Shown: positions 16,583-24,364 of the stretch, in pieces | Layout of the letters: the number at the start of each line of letters is the position of its first letter | How positions within the stretch are numbered: position 1 is the stretch's first letter | Source of the DNA: CAYTMY01 sp964618075 | GTDB lineage: Bacteria; Bacillota; Clostridia; Eubacteriales; Anaerofustaceae | Direction: 5' to 3' | NCBI GenBank assembly: GCA_964618075.1 | Contig: CAZTZO010000018.1 | Span: 1 to 29,002, forward strand | Length of the DNA: 29,002 nt | Notes under the pieces: generated by a model | The model's input: only the letters and a program-made list of their open reading frames with translations | Told to the model about the DNA's origin: nothing | Databases searched by the model: none | Translations under genes and position numbers: made by a program

Positions 16583-16876
16583 TTATAGTCTTTTCCCGCT
16601 GAAACGCGACGTTACGAACATCATCTTAAACGTACCGCTTATGTTGTCTGCATCCACTTTACCCTTGACCTTGACGTTAATAACACCCTTATCGGTATTG
16701 ATTTTAAGGGTATGCTCAAAGAAATCGCCTTCGCAAATGCCGTTTTGAACTGTTACTGTCGTATCAAGCGCGTTTGCACTTCCGCTTAGCTCATTGCCAT
16801 TGGTTTCGTATGTTATATTTCCGCTGATAACTCCCAAAGGAGTTTTTGCGCTTATGGAATATGTGCCGTCAATCAT
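16583..16876 (-). CDS. Small beta-rich protein of unknown function
   Basis: A 97-residue protein, almost entirely short beta strands separated by Gly/Asn turns (ISGNITYETNGNELSGSANA, then VINVKVKGKVDADNISGTF), without signal peptide or membrane segment. The start is ATG 16876 with AAGGGA upstream. The pattern resembles small SRPBCC-free beta domains found in Clostridia, and by eye it resembles the C-terminal domain of the cytidylate-kinase-like protein at 1251-2180 (a GxI...NxLxG opening, a closing ...SGK/TG). It is 14 bases downstream of the PNPOx-like gene and 21 upstream of the DUF3795 gene. Function unknown; a ligand-binding or scaffold role is possible. Confidence 0.68.
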   Translation of the reverse strand: MIDGTYSISAKTPLGVISGNITYETNGNELSGSANALDTTVTVQNGICEGDFFEHTLKINTDKGVINVKVKGKVDADNISGTFKMMFVTSRFSGKRL

Positions 16877-16890
16877 TGTGTTTCCCTTAT

Positions 16891-17286
16891 TTAAAACTTT
16901 ACTATTTTAGGCTCGCTCGTGAAGGAACAAAATGAAGCCGTGGCGTCCTTTAAAAACAGCACCTCACAGTTTCCGTCGTCCGCTGCATACCTGCCTTTTA
17001 AACCCGGATTCGTCTGAAGCATATGCTCTCTTGCTTCCAATCTGTCGTCGCGTTGTGCCTTTGCAGATATTCTTATCCAAGAGCCTTTATCCGCCATAGC
17101 GCATATTTCAATATTGGGATTATTTATCATCTGCTTATATACGTCTTTAACGTTGCCTGTTTGAATATATATTTTACCCTCAAACAAATCCGTTGCTCCG
17201 AAAGGGCGTACTCTGGGCATATCGCCGTCTATAGTGGCAAGATAAAATACCGTGCATTTTTTGAGATATTCATAAACTTCGTTCAT
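16891..17286 (-). CDS. Pyridoxamine 5'-phosphate oxidase family protein (FMN split barrel)
   Basis: A 131-residue single-domain split-barrel flavoprotein. Typical features are the opening helix VYEYLKKC, the strand FYLATIDGDMPRVRPFG with the Pro-Arg-x-Arg-Pro-Phe core, KIYIQTGNVKDVYKQMINNP and the closing WIRISAKAQ region. Members bind FMN or F420/haem and reduce diverse substrates. I place the start at ATG 17286 because GGAG lies seven bases upstream. The in-frame TTG at 17292 would be one base from the Shine-Dalgarno sequence. It leads the seven-gene minus operon under an extended -10 promoter. The biological substrate cannot be told. Confidence 0.85.
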   Translation of the reverse strand: MNEVYEYLKKCTVFYLATIDGDMPRVRPFGATDLFEGKIYIQTGNVKDVYKQMINNPNIEICAMADKGSWIRISAKAQRDDRLEAREHMLQTNPGLKGRYAADDGNCEVLFLKDATASFCSFTSEPKIVKF

Positions 17287-17323
17287 CTTCAAGCTCCTTA
17301 CTAATTTAAATTATTTGATAATA

Positions 17324-17332
17324 ATTATATCA
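17324..17332 (-). promoter_or_regulatory. Extended -10 promoter of the seven-gene minus operon
   Basis: The minus strand reads TGATATAAT (17332-17324), an extended -10 with a perfect TATAAT, 38 bases before the PNPOx-like start. The -35 region is weak (TTCTCA at about 17 bases). It is divergent from the htpG promoter. Confidence 0.55.
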
Positions 17333-17388
17333 TATAGACGGTAAATGAGAAAAAAATAATTAAATTATATGAATTAGTCTTTAAAGTA

Positions 17389-17417
17389 TTGCAATATGTG
17401 AATAAAAGTAATATATT
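17389..17417 (+). promoter_or_regulatory. Sigma-A promoter of htpG
   Basis: TTGCAA (17389-17394), a 17-base spacer and TATATT (17412-17417). The predicted transcription start falls at about 17424, inside the CIRCE element. Confidence 0.7.
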
Positions 17418-17421
17418 ATTG

Positions 17422-17448
17422 TCAGCACTCTTAATATACGAGTGCTAA
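17422..17448 (+). promoter_or_regulatory. CIRCE operator (HrcA binding site)
   Basis: TCAGCACTC (17422-17430), nine spacer bases and GAGTGCTAA (17440-17448). The CIRCE consensus is TTAGCACTC-N9-GAGTGCTAA, so the right arm is perfect and the left arm has one mismatch. It overlaps the predicted transcription start of htpG, the normal position for HrcA repression. HrcA itself is not encoded in this window. Confidence 0.9.
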
Positions 17449-17470
17449 ATATACCGAAAGGAACTATATC

Positions 17471-19387
17471 ATGGCAAAAAAACAGTTTAAAGCGGAATCC
17501 AAAAGACTTCTCGACCTGATGATCAATTCAATTTACACCAATAAAGAAATATTTCTGCGCGAGCTTATATCAAACGCAAGCGACGCGATAGACAAGCTCT
17601 ATTATGAAAGCATTACTAAAAATATATCGGGTGTAGACAGGAGCGACTTTTATATACGATTAACTCCGGACGAGGAAAACAAAACTCTCATCGTCTCAGA
17701 CAACGGCAAAGGCATGACAAAGGAGGAGATGGAGGAAAATCTCGGCGTTATAGCAAAAAGCGGTTCCTTTGATTTTAAGGCCGAAAGTGAAAAGAAAGAA
17801 GATATTGATATTATCGGACAATTCGGTGTCGGATTTTATTCGGCTTTTATGGTCAGCAAAAACATAAAGGTTATAAGCAAGGCTTACGGAAGCGATGAAG
17901 CATATGCTTGGGAATCAAGCGGTGCGGACGGCTACAGCATAAATAAGTGCGAAAAAGATTCAAATGGGACAGACGTAATACTTACGCTTAAGGACGATAC
18001 TGACGATGATAAATATTCGCAATATACAAGCGAATACACGCTGAGAAGTCTTATAACTCATTATTCGGACTACATACGCTACCCTATAATGATGAACGTT
18101 AAAAAGAAAAGGGAGATATCGGCAAGCGACGAAGAAAAGGCAAAAGAAGACTATAAACCTGCTTACGAGGATTATATCGAAGACGATACACTCAACAGCA
18201 TGGTACCAATATGGAAAAGAAGCAAATCCTCCGTTACAGACGAAGAATATAACGAGTTTTATAAAACTAAATTTTACGACTATACCGATCCGCTCAAGGT
18301 GATACATTCAAATATTGAGGGTGCTCTCAACTATTGCGCTCTGTTGTATATCCCGTCCCAAGCTCCGTACAACTATTATACGAAGGATTACGAAAAGGGC
18401 TTGCAGCTTTATTCAAGCGGAGTGCTCATCATGGAGAAATGCGCGGATCTTCTGCCGGATTACTTCAGCTTTGTAAAGGGACTTATTGATTCTCAGGAGC
18501 TTTCTTTGAATATTTCAAGAGAAATGCTTCAGCACGACAGACAGCTCAAGCTGATAGCCGTGAGAATTGAGAAAAAAATAAAATCCGAGCTTCTTGAAAT
18601 GCAGGCAAAAGAACGCGACAAATACGAAGTGTTTTTCAAAAACTTCGGTATGCAGCTCAAATACGGTATCTATTCCGACTTCGGAGCAAACAAGGACTCC
18701 CTGAAGGAGCTTGTGATGTTCTATTCCTCATTTGAGGATAAATATACGACTTTTGCCGAATACATTTCCAGAATGAAGCCAGATCAAAAGTATATCTACT
18801 ATGCATGTGCTGAAAGTATCGAGAAGATATCGAAGCTGCCTCAAACAGAGCTTTTAAAGGACAAGGGCTATGAGATACTGTACTGCACGGACGATATAGA
18901 CGAATTTGCGTTGAATGTTCTGCATGACGTGGATGAAAAGGAATTCCGCTCTGTGGCAGGAGGAGATCTCGGTATAGAACAAAGCGAGGAAGAAAAGAAA
19001 AAGACCGAGGAATATATAAGCGAAAACAAAGAGCTTCTCGAAGCTATAAAAAATTCTTTGGGCAACAAGGTAAAGGATGTGAAAATATCCTCAAGACTCA
19101 AAACTCACGCAGTATGCTTTGCAAGCGGCGAAGGTCTTTCCATGGAAATGGCGAAGGTTATAAACCAGATACCAAACTCTGAGAAAGTACACGCAAATAA
19201 AATACTAGAGTTAAACGCTGCTCATCCGGTATTTGAGGCTCTTAAAAAAGAATTTGAGCAAAACAAAGACAGTGAGAAGATAAAGACTTACGCAAAGCTA
19301 CTATACGATCAGGCTCTGCTCATAGAAGGAATTCCCGTAGACGACCCCGTTGCCTTCTCAAACGATATCTGCAAGTTGATGATATAA
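17471..19387 (+). CDS. htpG: Chaperone HtpG (bacterial Hsp90)
   Basis: A 638-residue Hsp90 chaperone, full length for the bacterial family. The N-terminal GHKL ATPase domain carries ELISNASDAIDKL (31-43) with the ATP/Mg-binding Asn, DNGKGMTKEEM and GQFGVGFYSAFMV. The middle domain has NISREMLQHDR with the catalytic Arg region, and the C-terminal dimerisation domain follows an acidic/lysine-rich linker. HtpG acts in the cytoplasm on client proteins, often with DnaK. The start is ATG 17471 with GAAAGGA upstream. It is monocistronic between a CIRCE-controlled promoter and the terminator at 19423-19458, so heat-shock control by HrcA is expected. Confidence 0.96.
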   Translation: MAKKQFKAESKRLLDLMINSIYTNKEIFLRELISNASDAIDKLYYESITKNISGVDRSDFYIRLTPDEENKTLIVSDNGKGMTKEEMEENLGVIAKSGSFDFKAESEKKEDIDIIGQFGVGFYSAFMVSKNIKVISKAYGSDEAYAWESSGADGYSINKCEKDSNGTDVILTLKDDTDDDKYSQYTSEYTLRSLITHYSDYIRYPIMMNVKKKREISASDEEKAKEDYKPAYEDYIEDDTLNSMVPIWKRSKSSVTDEEYNEFYKTKFYDYTDPLKVIHSNIEGALNYCALLYIPSQAPYNYYTKDYEKGLQLYSSGVLIMEKCADLLPDYFSFVKGLIDSQELSLNISREMLQHDRQLKLIAVRIEKKIKSELLEMQAKERDKYEVFFKNFGMQLKYGIYSDFGANKDSLKELVMFYSSFEDKYTTFAEYISRMKPDQKYIYYACAESIEKISKLPQTELLKDKGYEILYCTDDIDEFALNVLHDVDEKEFRSVAGGDLGIEQSEEEKKKTEEYISENKELLEAIKNSLGNKVKDVKISSRLKTHAVCFASGEGLSMEMAKVINQIPNSEKVHANKILELNAAHPVFEALKKEFEQNKDSEKIKTYAKLLYDQALLIEGIPVDDPVAFSNDICKLMI

Positions 19388-19422
19388 AAAATAAAAACAA
19401 TAAAGCTTTTCTTGATAATAAA

Positions 19423-19458
19423 AAGACAGCGCTATGATTCACTTTATAACGCTGTCTT
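19423..19458 (+). terminator. Intrinsic terminator of htpG
   Basis: A perfect 9-bp stem AAGACAGCG (19423-19431) and CGCTGTCTT (19450-19458) with an 18-base loop, followed by CTTATTTATT. It lies 35 bases after the htpG stop. Confidence 0.8.
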
Positions 19459-19562
19459 CTTATTTATTAATTGAGATAAAATTATTTTGTAGCGTTTCTT
19501 TTTTTATATAGTTATTAAAAATAACAACGTCTTTTATGCCTTAAAACAAGCCATACTCACGG

Positions 19563-19591
19563 TTGCATTGGAAATATAAATGTATTATAAT
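19563..19591 (+). promoter_or_regulatory. Sigma-A promoter of the rel-uppS-cdsA-rseP-ispG operon
   Basis: TTGCAT (19563-19568), a 17-base spacer and a perfect TATAAT (19586-19591), 42 bases before the rel start. The rest of the 246-base spacer after htpG shows no further gene. Confidence 0.75.
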
Positions 19592-19633
19592 AATATTTTA
19601 CCATAGAGTATTAAGCAAAGGAGGTATGCGTTT

Positions 19634-21793
19634 ATGCAGGCACAACACACTAACAGCGAAATAGACGAAGTTATCAGTATCGTAAAAACCTACAATCCAA
19701 CGGCAGACGAAAGCCTAATAAAAGATGCATACGAATTTGCGGCTCTTGCACATAACGGACAAAAACGTTTAAGCGGAGAGGCTTATATTACGCACCCTCT
19801 TGCTATAGCAAAAATACTTGCCGAATTGAAAATGGATACGAGCACTATCGTAGCGGGACTTCTTCACGACGTTATCGAGGACACGCATTATACCTACGAG
19901 GACATAGAGGAGAGATTCGGCAAGGAAGTTGCTCAGCTGGTAGACGGCGTAACAAAAATAGCCAAGTTCCAGTTTTACAGCAAAGAACAGGAACAGGTGG
20001 AATCCTTCCGCAAGATGTTTGTTGCAATGGCAAACGATATACGAATCATCATAATCAAGCTTTGCGACAGACTGCACAATATGAGAACGCTTTCCTCAAT
20101 GCGCGAGGATAAACAGATACAAAAGGCGACCGAAACCCTTAATATTTACGCACCCATAGCGAACAGGCTCGGTATATCAATGATAAAGTGGGAATTTGAA
20201 GACCTTGCTTTCAGATATCTCGACCCCGAAGAATACCACGACTTAGTCAATAACGTTGTTTTAAAGAGAAAAGAGCGCGAGGCTTATATAGATAACGTTA
20301 TCGGAATACTGAATCAAAAGATGAACGAAGAGGGCATAGAATGCGAAATATCTGGTCGTCCCAAGCATTTTTACAGTATATACAAGAAAATGCAAAGCGG
20401 CAAAAGCTTCAGCGAAATATATGATCTGATCGCAGTTAGAATAATAGTCAATTCAGTAAACGATTGCTATGCCGCTTTGGGCTGGGTGCATACCCTTTGG
20501 AAGCCTATACCCGGAAGGATAAAGGACTATATAGCAATGCCAAAGCCCAATATGTATCAGTCACTGCATACAACGGTTCTCGGGCCTGGAGGCTCTCCGT
20601 TTGAAATACAGATACGAACAAAAGAAATGCATCTGATAGCAGAATACGGTATTGCGGCGCATTGGAAATATAAGGAAGGCAAAAAAGGCTCCGACGAGCT
20701 GGCGGAAAAGCTTCACTGGCTTATGGAGATAAAGGAGCTCGAGGAAGAAAGCGAAGGCTCCGACGATTTCGTAGAAACTGTTAAAACAGACCTTTACAAC
20801 GACGAAATATTTGTCTTTACTCCGAAGGGTAAGGTTATAGAGCTGCCTGTCGGTTCTACTCCGATAGATTTTGCATACAGAATACACACAGATATAGGAA
20901 ATAAATGCTCCGGAGCCAGAGTAAACGGGAAAATAGTTCCGCTGACCTATGAGCTTTCTACGGGAGAAATAATACAAGTTATCACTTCCCCGTCCTCCAA
21001 GGGACCGAGCCGTGACTGGCTCAGCGTTGCCAAAAGTCCCCAGGCAAAAAGTAAGATAAGAGCGTTCTTCAGGAAAACCGACAAGGACGAAAACGTAATA
21101 AAGGGCAAGGAAAGCTTTAAGCGTGAGTTAAAGCATTTCGCCCTCGATTACAACAGCATAGTTAAAAATGAATATGCGGATTTCACATTTAAGCGCTTTA
21201 ATGTAACAAGCTGGGACGATTTATTCGCAGTAATCGGCTACGGCGGACTGAGAGCGGGATATGTTATACAGCGCATAAAGGATAATTATAAAAACGACTT
21301 TGAACAGCCCGATAAAATAAATATAGTTAAGCCTCCGAAAACCGATAAAGGACGTTCGGTACACGTTCAGGGACATAGCGACCTGTGCGTAAAGTTCGCC
21401 CACTGCTGCTTGCCTGTACCGGGAGATCATATCATAGGCTACATCACGAGGGGACACGGAATAACCGTACACAGAGCCGATTGCATTAATATTCGCAACA
21501 GCAATGAACACGACAGACTTATAGACGTAAGGTGGATAGAGGGAGCTTCGAAATCCGAAAAATTTACAACGGAGATAATCATACGCTCACTCGACAGAAA
21601 AGGACTCTTGGCAGATATAAGCAGTGCGATAGGTAACGAAGGTATAAACATATCGGCGCTTAACACAAAGCAGGACAACGAAGGTATTTTCACAATGCGT
21701 ATAGATATAGTTATCGACACTACAGAGCAGGTCGACACTCTTATAAGAAAGCTATCGAGTATTCCTGACATACTTAAGGTATACAGAGTATAG
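19634..21793 (+). CDS. rel: Bifunctional (p)ppGpp synthetase/hydrolase (Rel/RSH)
   Basis: A 719-residue long RSH enzyme that makes and degrades (p)ppGpp, the stringent-response alarmone. Domains in order: HD hydrolase with H54, HDVIED (78-83) and D145; synthetase with GRPKHFYSIYKKM (241-253), the RIKD motif (295-298) of bifunctional Rel enzymes and NMYQSLHTT (306-314); TGS (about 391-452); a conserved-Cys region HCCLPVPGD (590-598); and ACT (about 645-719). The intact HDxxED motif and RxKD instead of ExDD support both activities. The start is ATG 19634 after AAAGGAGGT. It is the first gene of an operon: uppS begins ten bases after its stop. The protein would associate with ribosomes through its C-terminal half. 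Confidence 0.95.
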   Translation: MQAQHTNSEIDEVISIVKTYNPTADESLIKDAYEFAALAHNGQKRLSGEAYITHPLAIAKILAELKMDTSTIVAGLLHDVIEDTHYTYEDIEERFGKEVAQLVDGVTKIAKFQFYSKEQEQVESFRKMFVAMANDIRIIIIKLCDRLHNMRTLSSMREDKQIQKATETLNIYAPIANRLGISMIKWEFEDLAFRYLDPEEYHDLVNNVVLKRKEREAYIDNVIGILNQKMNEEGIECEISGRPKHFYSIYKKMQSGKSFSEIYDLIAVRIIVNSVNDCYAALGWVHTLWKPIPGRIKDYIAMPKPNMYQSLHTTVLGPGGSPFEIQIRTKEMHLIAEYGIAAHWKYKEGKKGSDELAEKLHWLMEIKELEEESEGSDDFVETVKTDLYNDEIFVFTPKGKVIELPVGSTPIDFAYRIHTDIGNKCSGARVNGKIVPLTYELSTGEIIQVITSPSSKGPSRDWLSVAKSPQAKSKIRAFFRKTDKDENVIKGKESFKRELKHFALDYNSIVKNEYADFTFKRFNVTSWDDLFAVIGYGGLRAGYVIQRIKDNYKNDFEQPDKINIVKPPKTDKGRSVHVQGHSDLCVKFAHCCLPVPGDHIIGYITRGHGITVHRADCINIRNSNEHDRLIDVRWIEGASKSEKFTTEIIIRSLDRKGLLADISSAIGNEGINISALNTKQDNEGIFTMRIDIVIDTTEQVDTLIRKLSSIPDILKVYRV

Positions 21794-21803
21794 AGGTAAA
21801 AAT

Positions 21804-22514
21804 ATGACAGAAAAACTACCTGAGCATATAGCCATAATAATGGACGGAAACGGCAGATGGGCGCAAAAGAACGGATACATTCGTTCAGTCGGTCACGACT
21901 TCGGCACACGAACAGTAAGAACCGCCATAGAATACTGCTCGCAAAAAAAGATAAAAGTATTGACACTATATGCATTTTCAACAGAAAACTGGAAACGTCC
22001 GCAGGCTGAAATAAATACAATAATGGGGCTTATTCGCGAATATCTTTATAAAGAAACCGCAGAAATGAAAAAGAACAATGTGGTTTTAAAATTCATCGGA
22101 GACATTAGTCCCATACCCAAAAGCTCTATGGAGGCTATTGATTTCTCCGTAAACGAAATGAAGAACAATACAGGGCTTAAGGTGAATATTGCATTAAACT
22201 ACGGAGGCAGAGCGGACATACTTAACGCAGTGAAGCTTTTATATAAAGAGATAAGCATTTCAAACAAAAATATTGATGAGATAAGTGAAGATGATATAGC
22301 TTCACACCTCTATACCTCGCCTGATCCCGACCCAGACCTTATAATACGCACAGCAAACGAAAAACGTATATCAAACTTTCTGACATGGCAAAGCGCATAT
22401 TCCGAGCTATACTTTACACCAACGCTATGGCCAGACATGAAAACAGAAGACTTCGATAAAGCCTTAGACGCATATATGCAAAGAGACAGAAGATACGGAG
22501 GATTAACATCTTGA
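21804..22514 (+). CDS. uppS: Isoprenyl transferase / undecaprenyl diphosphate synthase
   Basis: A 236-residue cis-prenyltransferase that condenses isopentenyl diphosphate onto farnesyl diphosphate to make undecaprenyl diphosphate, the lipid carrier for peptidoglycan. The catalytic MDGNGRWA lies at 13-20 with Asp14; RSVGHDFGT, LTLYAFSTENWKRP and LNYGGR follow. The C-terminal diphosphate-binding segment reads IIRTANEKRISNF, keeping both Arg (182, 188) while the common S-G or G-G before Glu is A-N. The start is ATG 21804 with GAGGT upstream. It overlaps cdsA by four bases (TTGA). It is cytoplasmic and membrane-associated. Confidence 0.93.
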   Translation: MTEKLPEHIAIIMDGNGRWAQKNGYIRSVGHDFGTRTVRTAIEYCSQKKIKVLTLYAFSTENWKRPQAEINTIMGLIREYLYKETAEMKKNNVVLKFIGDISPIPKSSMEAIDFSVNEMKNNTGLKVNIALNYGGRADILNAVKLLYKEISISNKNIDEISEDDIASHLYTSPDPDPDLIIRTANEKRISNFLTWQSAYSELYFTPTLWPDMKTEDFDKALDAYMQRDRRYGGLTS

Positions 22515-23308
22515 AACAAAGAGTAATAACGGCTTCGGTAATTATTATCGTATTGGCAGCGGCTATAATTATAGGAAAATACGGATGCTTTGCGCTTATA
22601 CTCATTGCGGCGCTCGGTGCAAGCTATGAATACTATTCATTAGTAAAGGGCAATAAGTCAGTATCTTCTCTTTTACTGTCTCTCATTTTAAGCGCGGCAA
22701 TGGTTTGCTTTGGGGCATTTTTACCGAATTACAGCGAATATTTAATGATATTTGCAGTTTTGATTCTATTCATTGAAAATATGTTTAATAAAGAACCGGA
22801 CGCTTCTAGCGGTGCGCTGAGCGTGTGGGGCTTTATCTATATCAGTTTTTTTGCAAGCTTGGGCTTACAGATAATATTTAAAGAAGCGGGAATGTATATA
22901 ATAGTAACGGCTATCGCTTCTTGCGCTTTGTGCGACACCGCGGCGTATTTCATCGGTTCAGCCTTCGGTAAGCATAAGCTATCGCCTCAAATAAGCCCGA
23001 ATAAATCCGTTGAGGGCGCAGTTGCAGGCTTTATAACAGCAATTATAGTATTCCTTATAGGTCTGTTATTTGTCAAAAACGTTCACTTTCCGAACAAAAC
23101 TTTGTTTTACGCTCTTGGAGGCGTAGTAGTCGGAATATTCGGTCAATTCGGAGACTTGGCTGCGTCTATCGTAAAAAGAAGGTACAACGTCAAGGATTAT
23201 GGAAATATTTTTCCGGGACACGGCGGATTTCTTGACCGTATAGACAGTTATTTGTTTGTTTTCGCAGGTGTGTATATTCTGTATGAGATAGTTGTAAAAT
23301 TAATATAA
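22511..23308 (+). CDS. cdsA: Phosphatidate cytidylyltransferase
   Basis: A 265-residue integral membrane enzyme that makes CDP-diacylglycerol from phosphatidate and CTP, the branch point of phospholipid synthesis. It has about seven hydrophobic helices, DTAAYFIG (142-149), SPNKSVEG (162-169) and the family signature at 219-245. The signature's key parts are SIVKRRYNVKD and GHGGFLDRID. The start is TTG 22511, overlapping the uppS stop as TTGA, with GGAGG at 22498-22502; no in-frame ATG lies near. rseP follows after 24 bases, where many Firmicutes have dxr. Confidence 0.93.
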   Translation: MKQRVITASVIIIVLAAAIIIGKYGCFALILIAALGASYEYYSLVKGNKSVSSLLLSLILSAAMVCFGAFLPNYSEYLMIFAVLILFIENMFNKEPDASSGALSVWGFIYISFFASLGLQIIFKEAGMYIIVTAIASCALCDTAAYFIGSAFGKHKLSPQISPNKSVEGAVAGFITAIIVFLIGLLFVKNVHFPNKTLFYALGGVVVGIFGQFGDLAASIVKRRYNVKDYGNIFPGHGGFLDRIDSYLFVFAGVYILYEIVVKLI

Positions 23309-23332
23309 GAAACAGAAACGGAAGTAAAAGGT

Positions 23333-24349
23333 ATGTCAACTGTTATAACAATTCTTGTAGCCGTGCTTATCTTCGGAGTACTTATCATCTCGCATGAGTT
23401 CGGTCATTTCATAACAGCGCGTCTGTGCGGCGTGACGGTAGAGGAATTTTCTATCGGCATGGGGCCTCTTATAACGCAAAAAGAAAAGAAGAATACTCTT
23501 TTTTCAATAAGAGCGCTGCCTGTAGGCGGATACTGCAAAATGAAGGGTGAGGACGAGGACGATGGAGAAGAGGGATGTTTTTGTTCGGTTTCCCCTTTTA
23601 AAAGAATACTTATTCTGATGTCGGGCGCGATAATGAATTTCATTGTTGCCGTTTTAATATTTTTTATTCTCATGTGTATTACGGGGACGACGGCTACGAC
23701 TCAGATAAGCACATTTTCGGATAATTCTCCCGCCTTTAATGCAGGAATAGAAAAAGGCGATACCATTATTTCCATAAACGAAGATAAAATAACACAGTGG
23801 AGTGACGTTTCGCAGGCAGTTAACTCTTACGGCGGTTCACAGTGCGTGGTTACGGTACAAAAAAACGACGGCAGTGAAAAAACATATATAATAACACCGT
23901 CATACGACGAAACAAGCGGCAATTATATGCTTGGCATTTCTCCAAAAGTAAAATTCGAATTTTTCAAAGCACTCGCTAACTCGTTTGTTATACTTTGGGA
24001 ATATATCGTAGCTATATTCAACGTATTTATAAATCTGTTCCGGGGAAAGATTGGTATAGAAGCGTTCAGCGGGCCAATAGGTGCGGCGGTAGTTATCGGA
24101 CAGTATATTCCGCAAGGCATTATTTATGTTCTTGCCATAGCCGCCTCAATATCCGTAAGCCTTGGCTTTTTCAATCTTTTACCTATACCGGCGCTCGACG
24201 GAAGCCATATATTGTTTACTTTGATCGAGTGGATAAAAGGCTCTCCGATTAACCGCAAGGCTGAAAGCACAATACACTTTATCGGATTTGCCGCACTTAT
24301 GCTTTTCGCCGTTTTTATTGCTTACAGAGATATAATTACATTCTTTTAA
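23333..24349 (+). CDS. rseP: RIP zinc metalloprotease RseP (site-2 protease family)
   Basis: A 338-residue intramembrane protease of family M50B. The zinc motif HEFGH (21-25) lies in the first membrane helix and the third ligand in NLLPIPALDG (281-290). A single PDZ domain lies at about 120-195. A short acidic insert, GEDEDDGEEG (72-81), follows GGYCKMKG. The protease cuts membrane-spanning regulators such as anti-sigma factors and leftover signal peptides. Start ATG 23333 has GGAAG eight bases upstream and an AAAAGG that is too close. It lies between cdsA and ispG, the conserved order in Firmicutes. Confidence 0.93.
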   Translation: MSTVITILVAVLIFGVLIISHEFGHFITARLCGVTVEEFSIGMGPLITQKEKKNTLFSIRALPVGGYCKMKGEDEDDGEEGCFCSVSPFKRILILMSGAIMNFIVAVLIFFILMCITGTTATTQISTFSDNSPAFNAGIEKGDTIISINEDKITQWSDVSQAVNSYGGSQCVVTVQKNDGSEKTYIITPSYDETSGNYMLGISPKVKFEFFKALANSFVILWEYIVAIFNVFINLFRGKIGIEAFSGPIGAAVVIGQYIPQGIIYVLAIAASISVSLGFFNLLPIPALDGSHILFTLIEWIKGSPINRKAESTIHFIGFAALMLFAVFIAYRDIITFF

Positions 24350-24364
24350 ATAGAGGACACTTAA

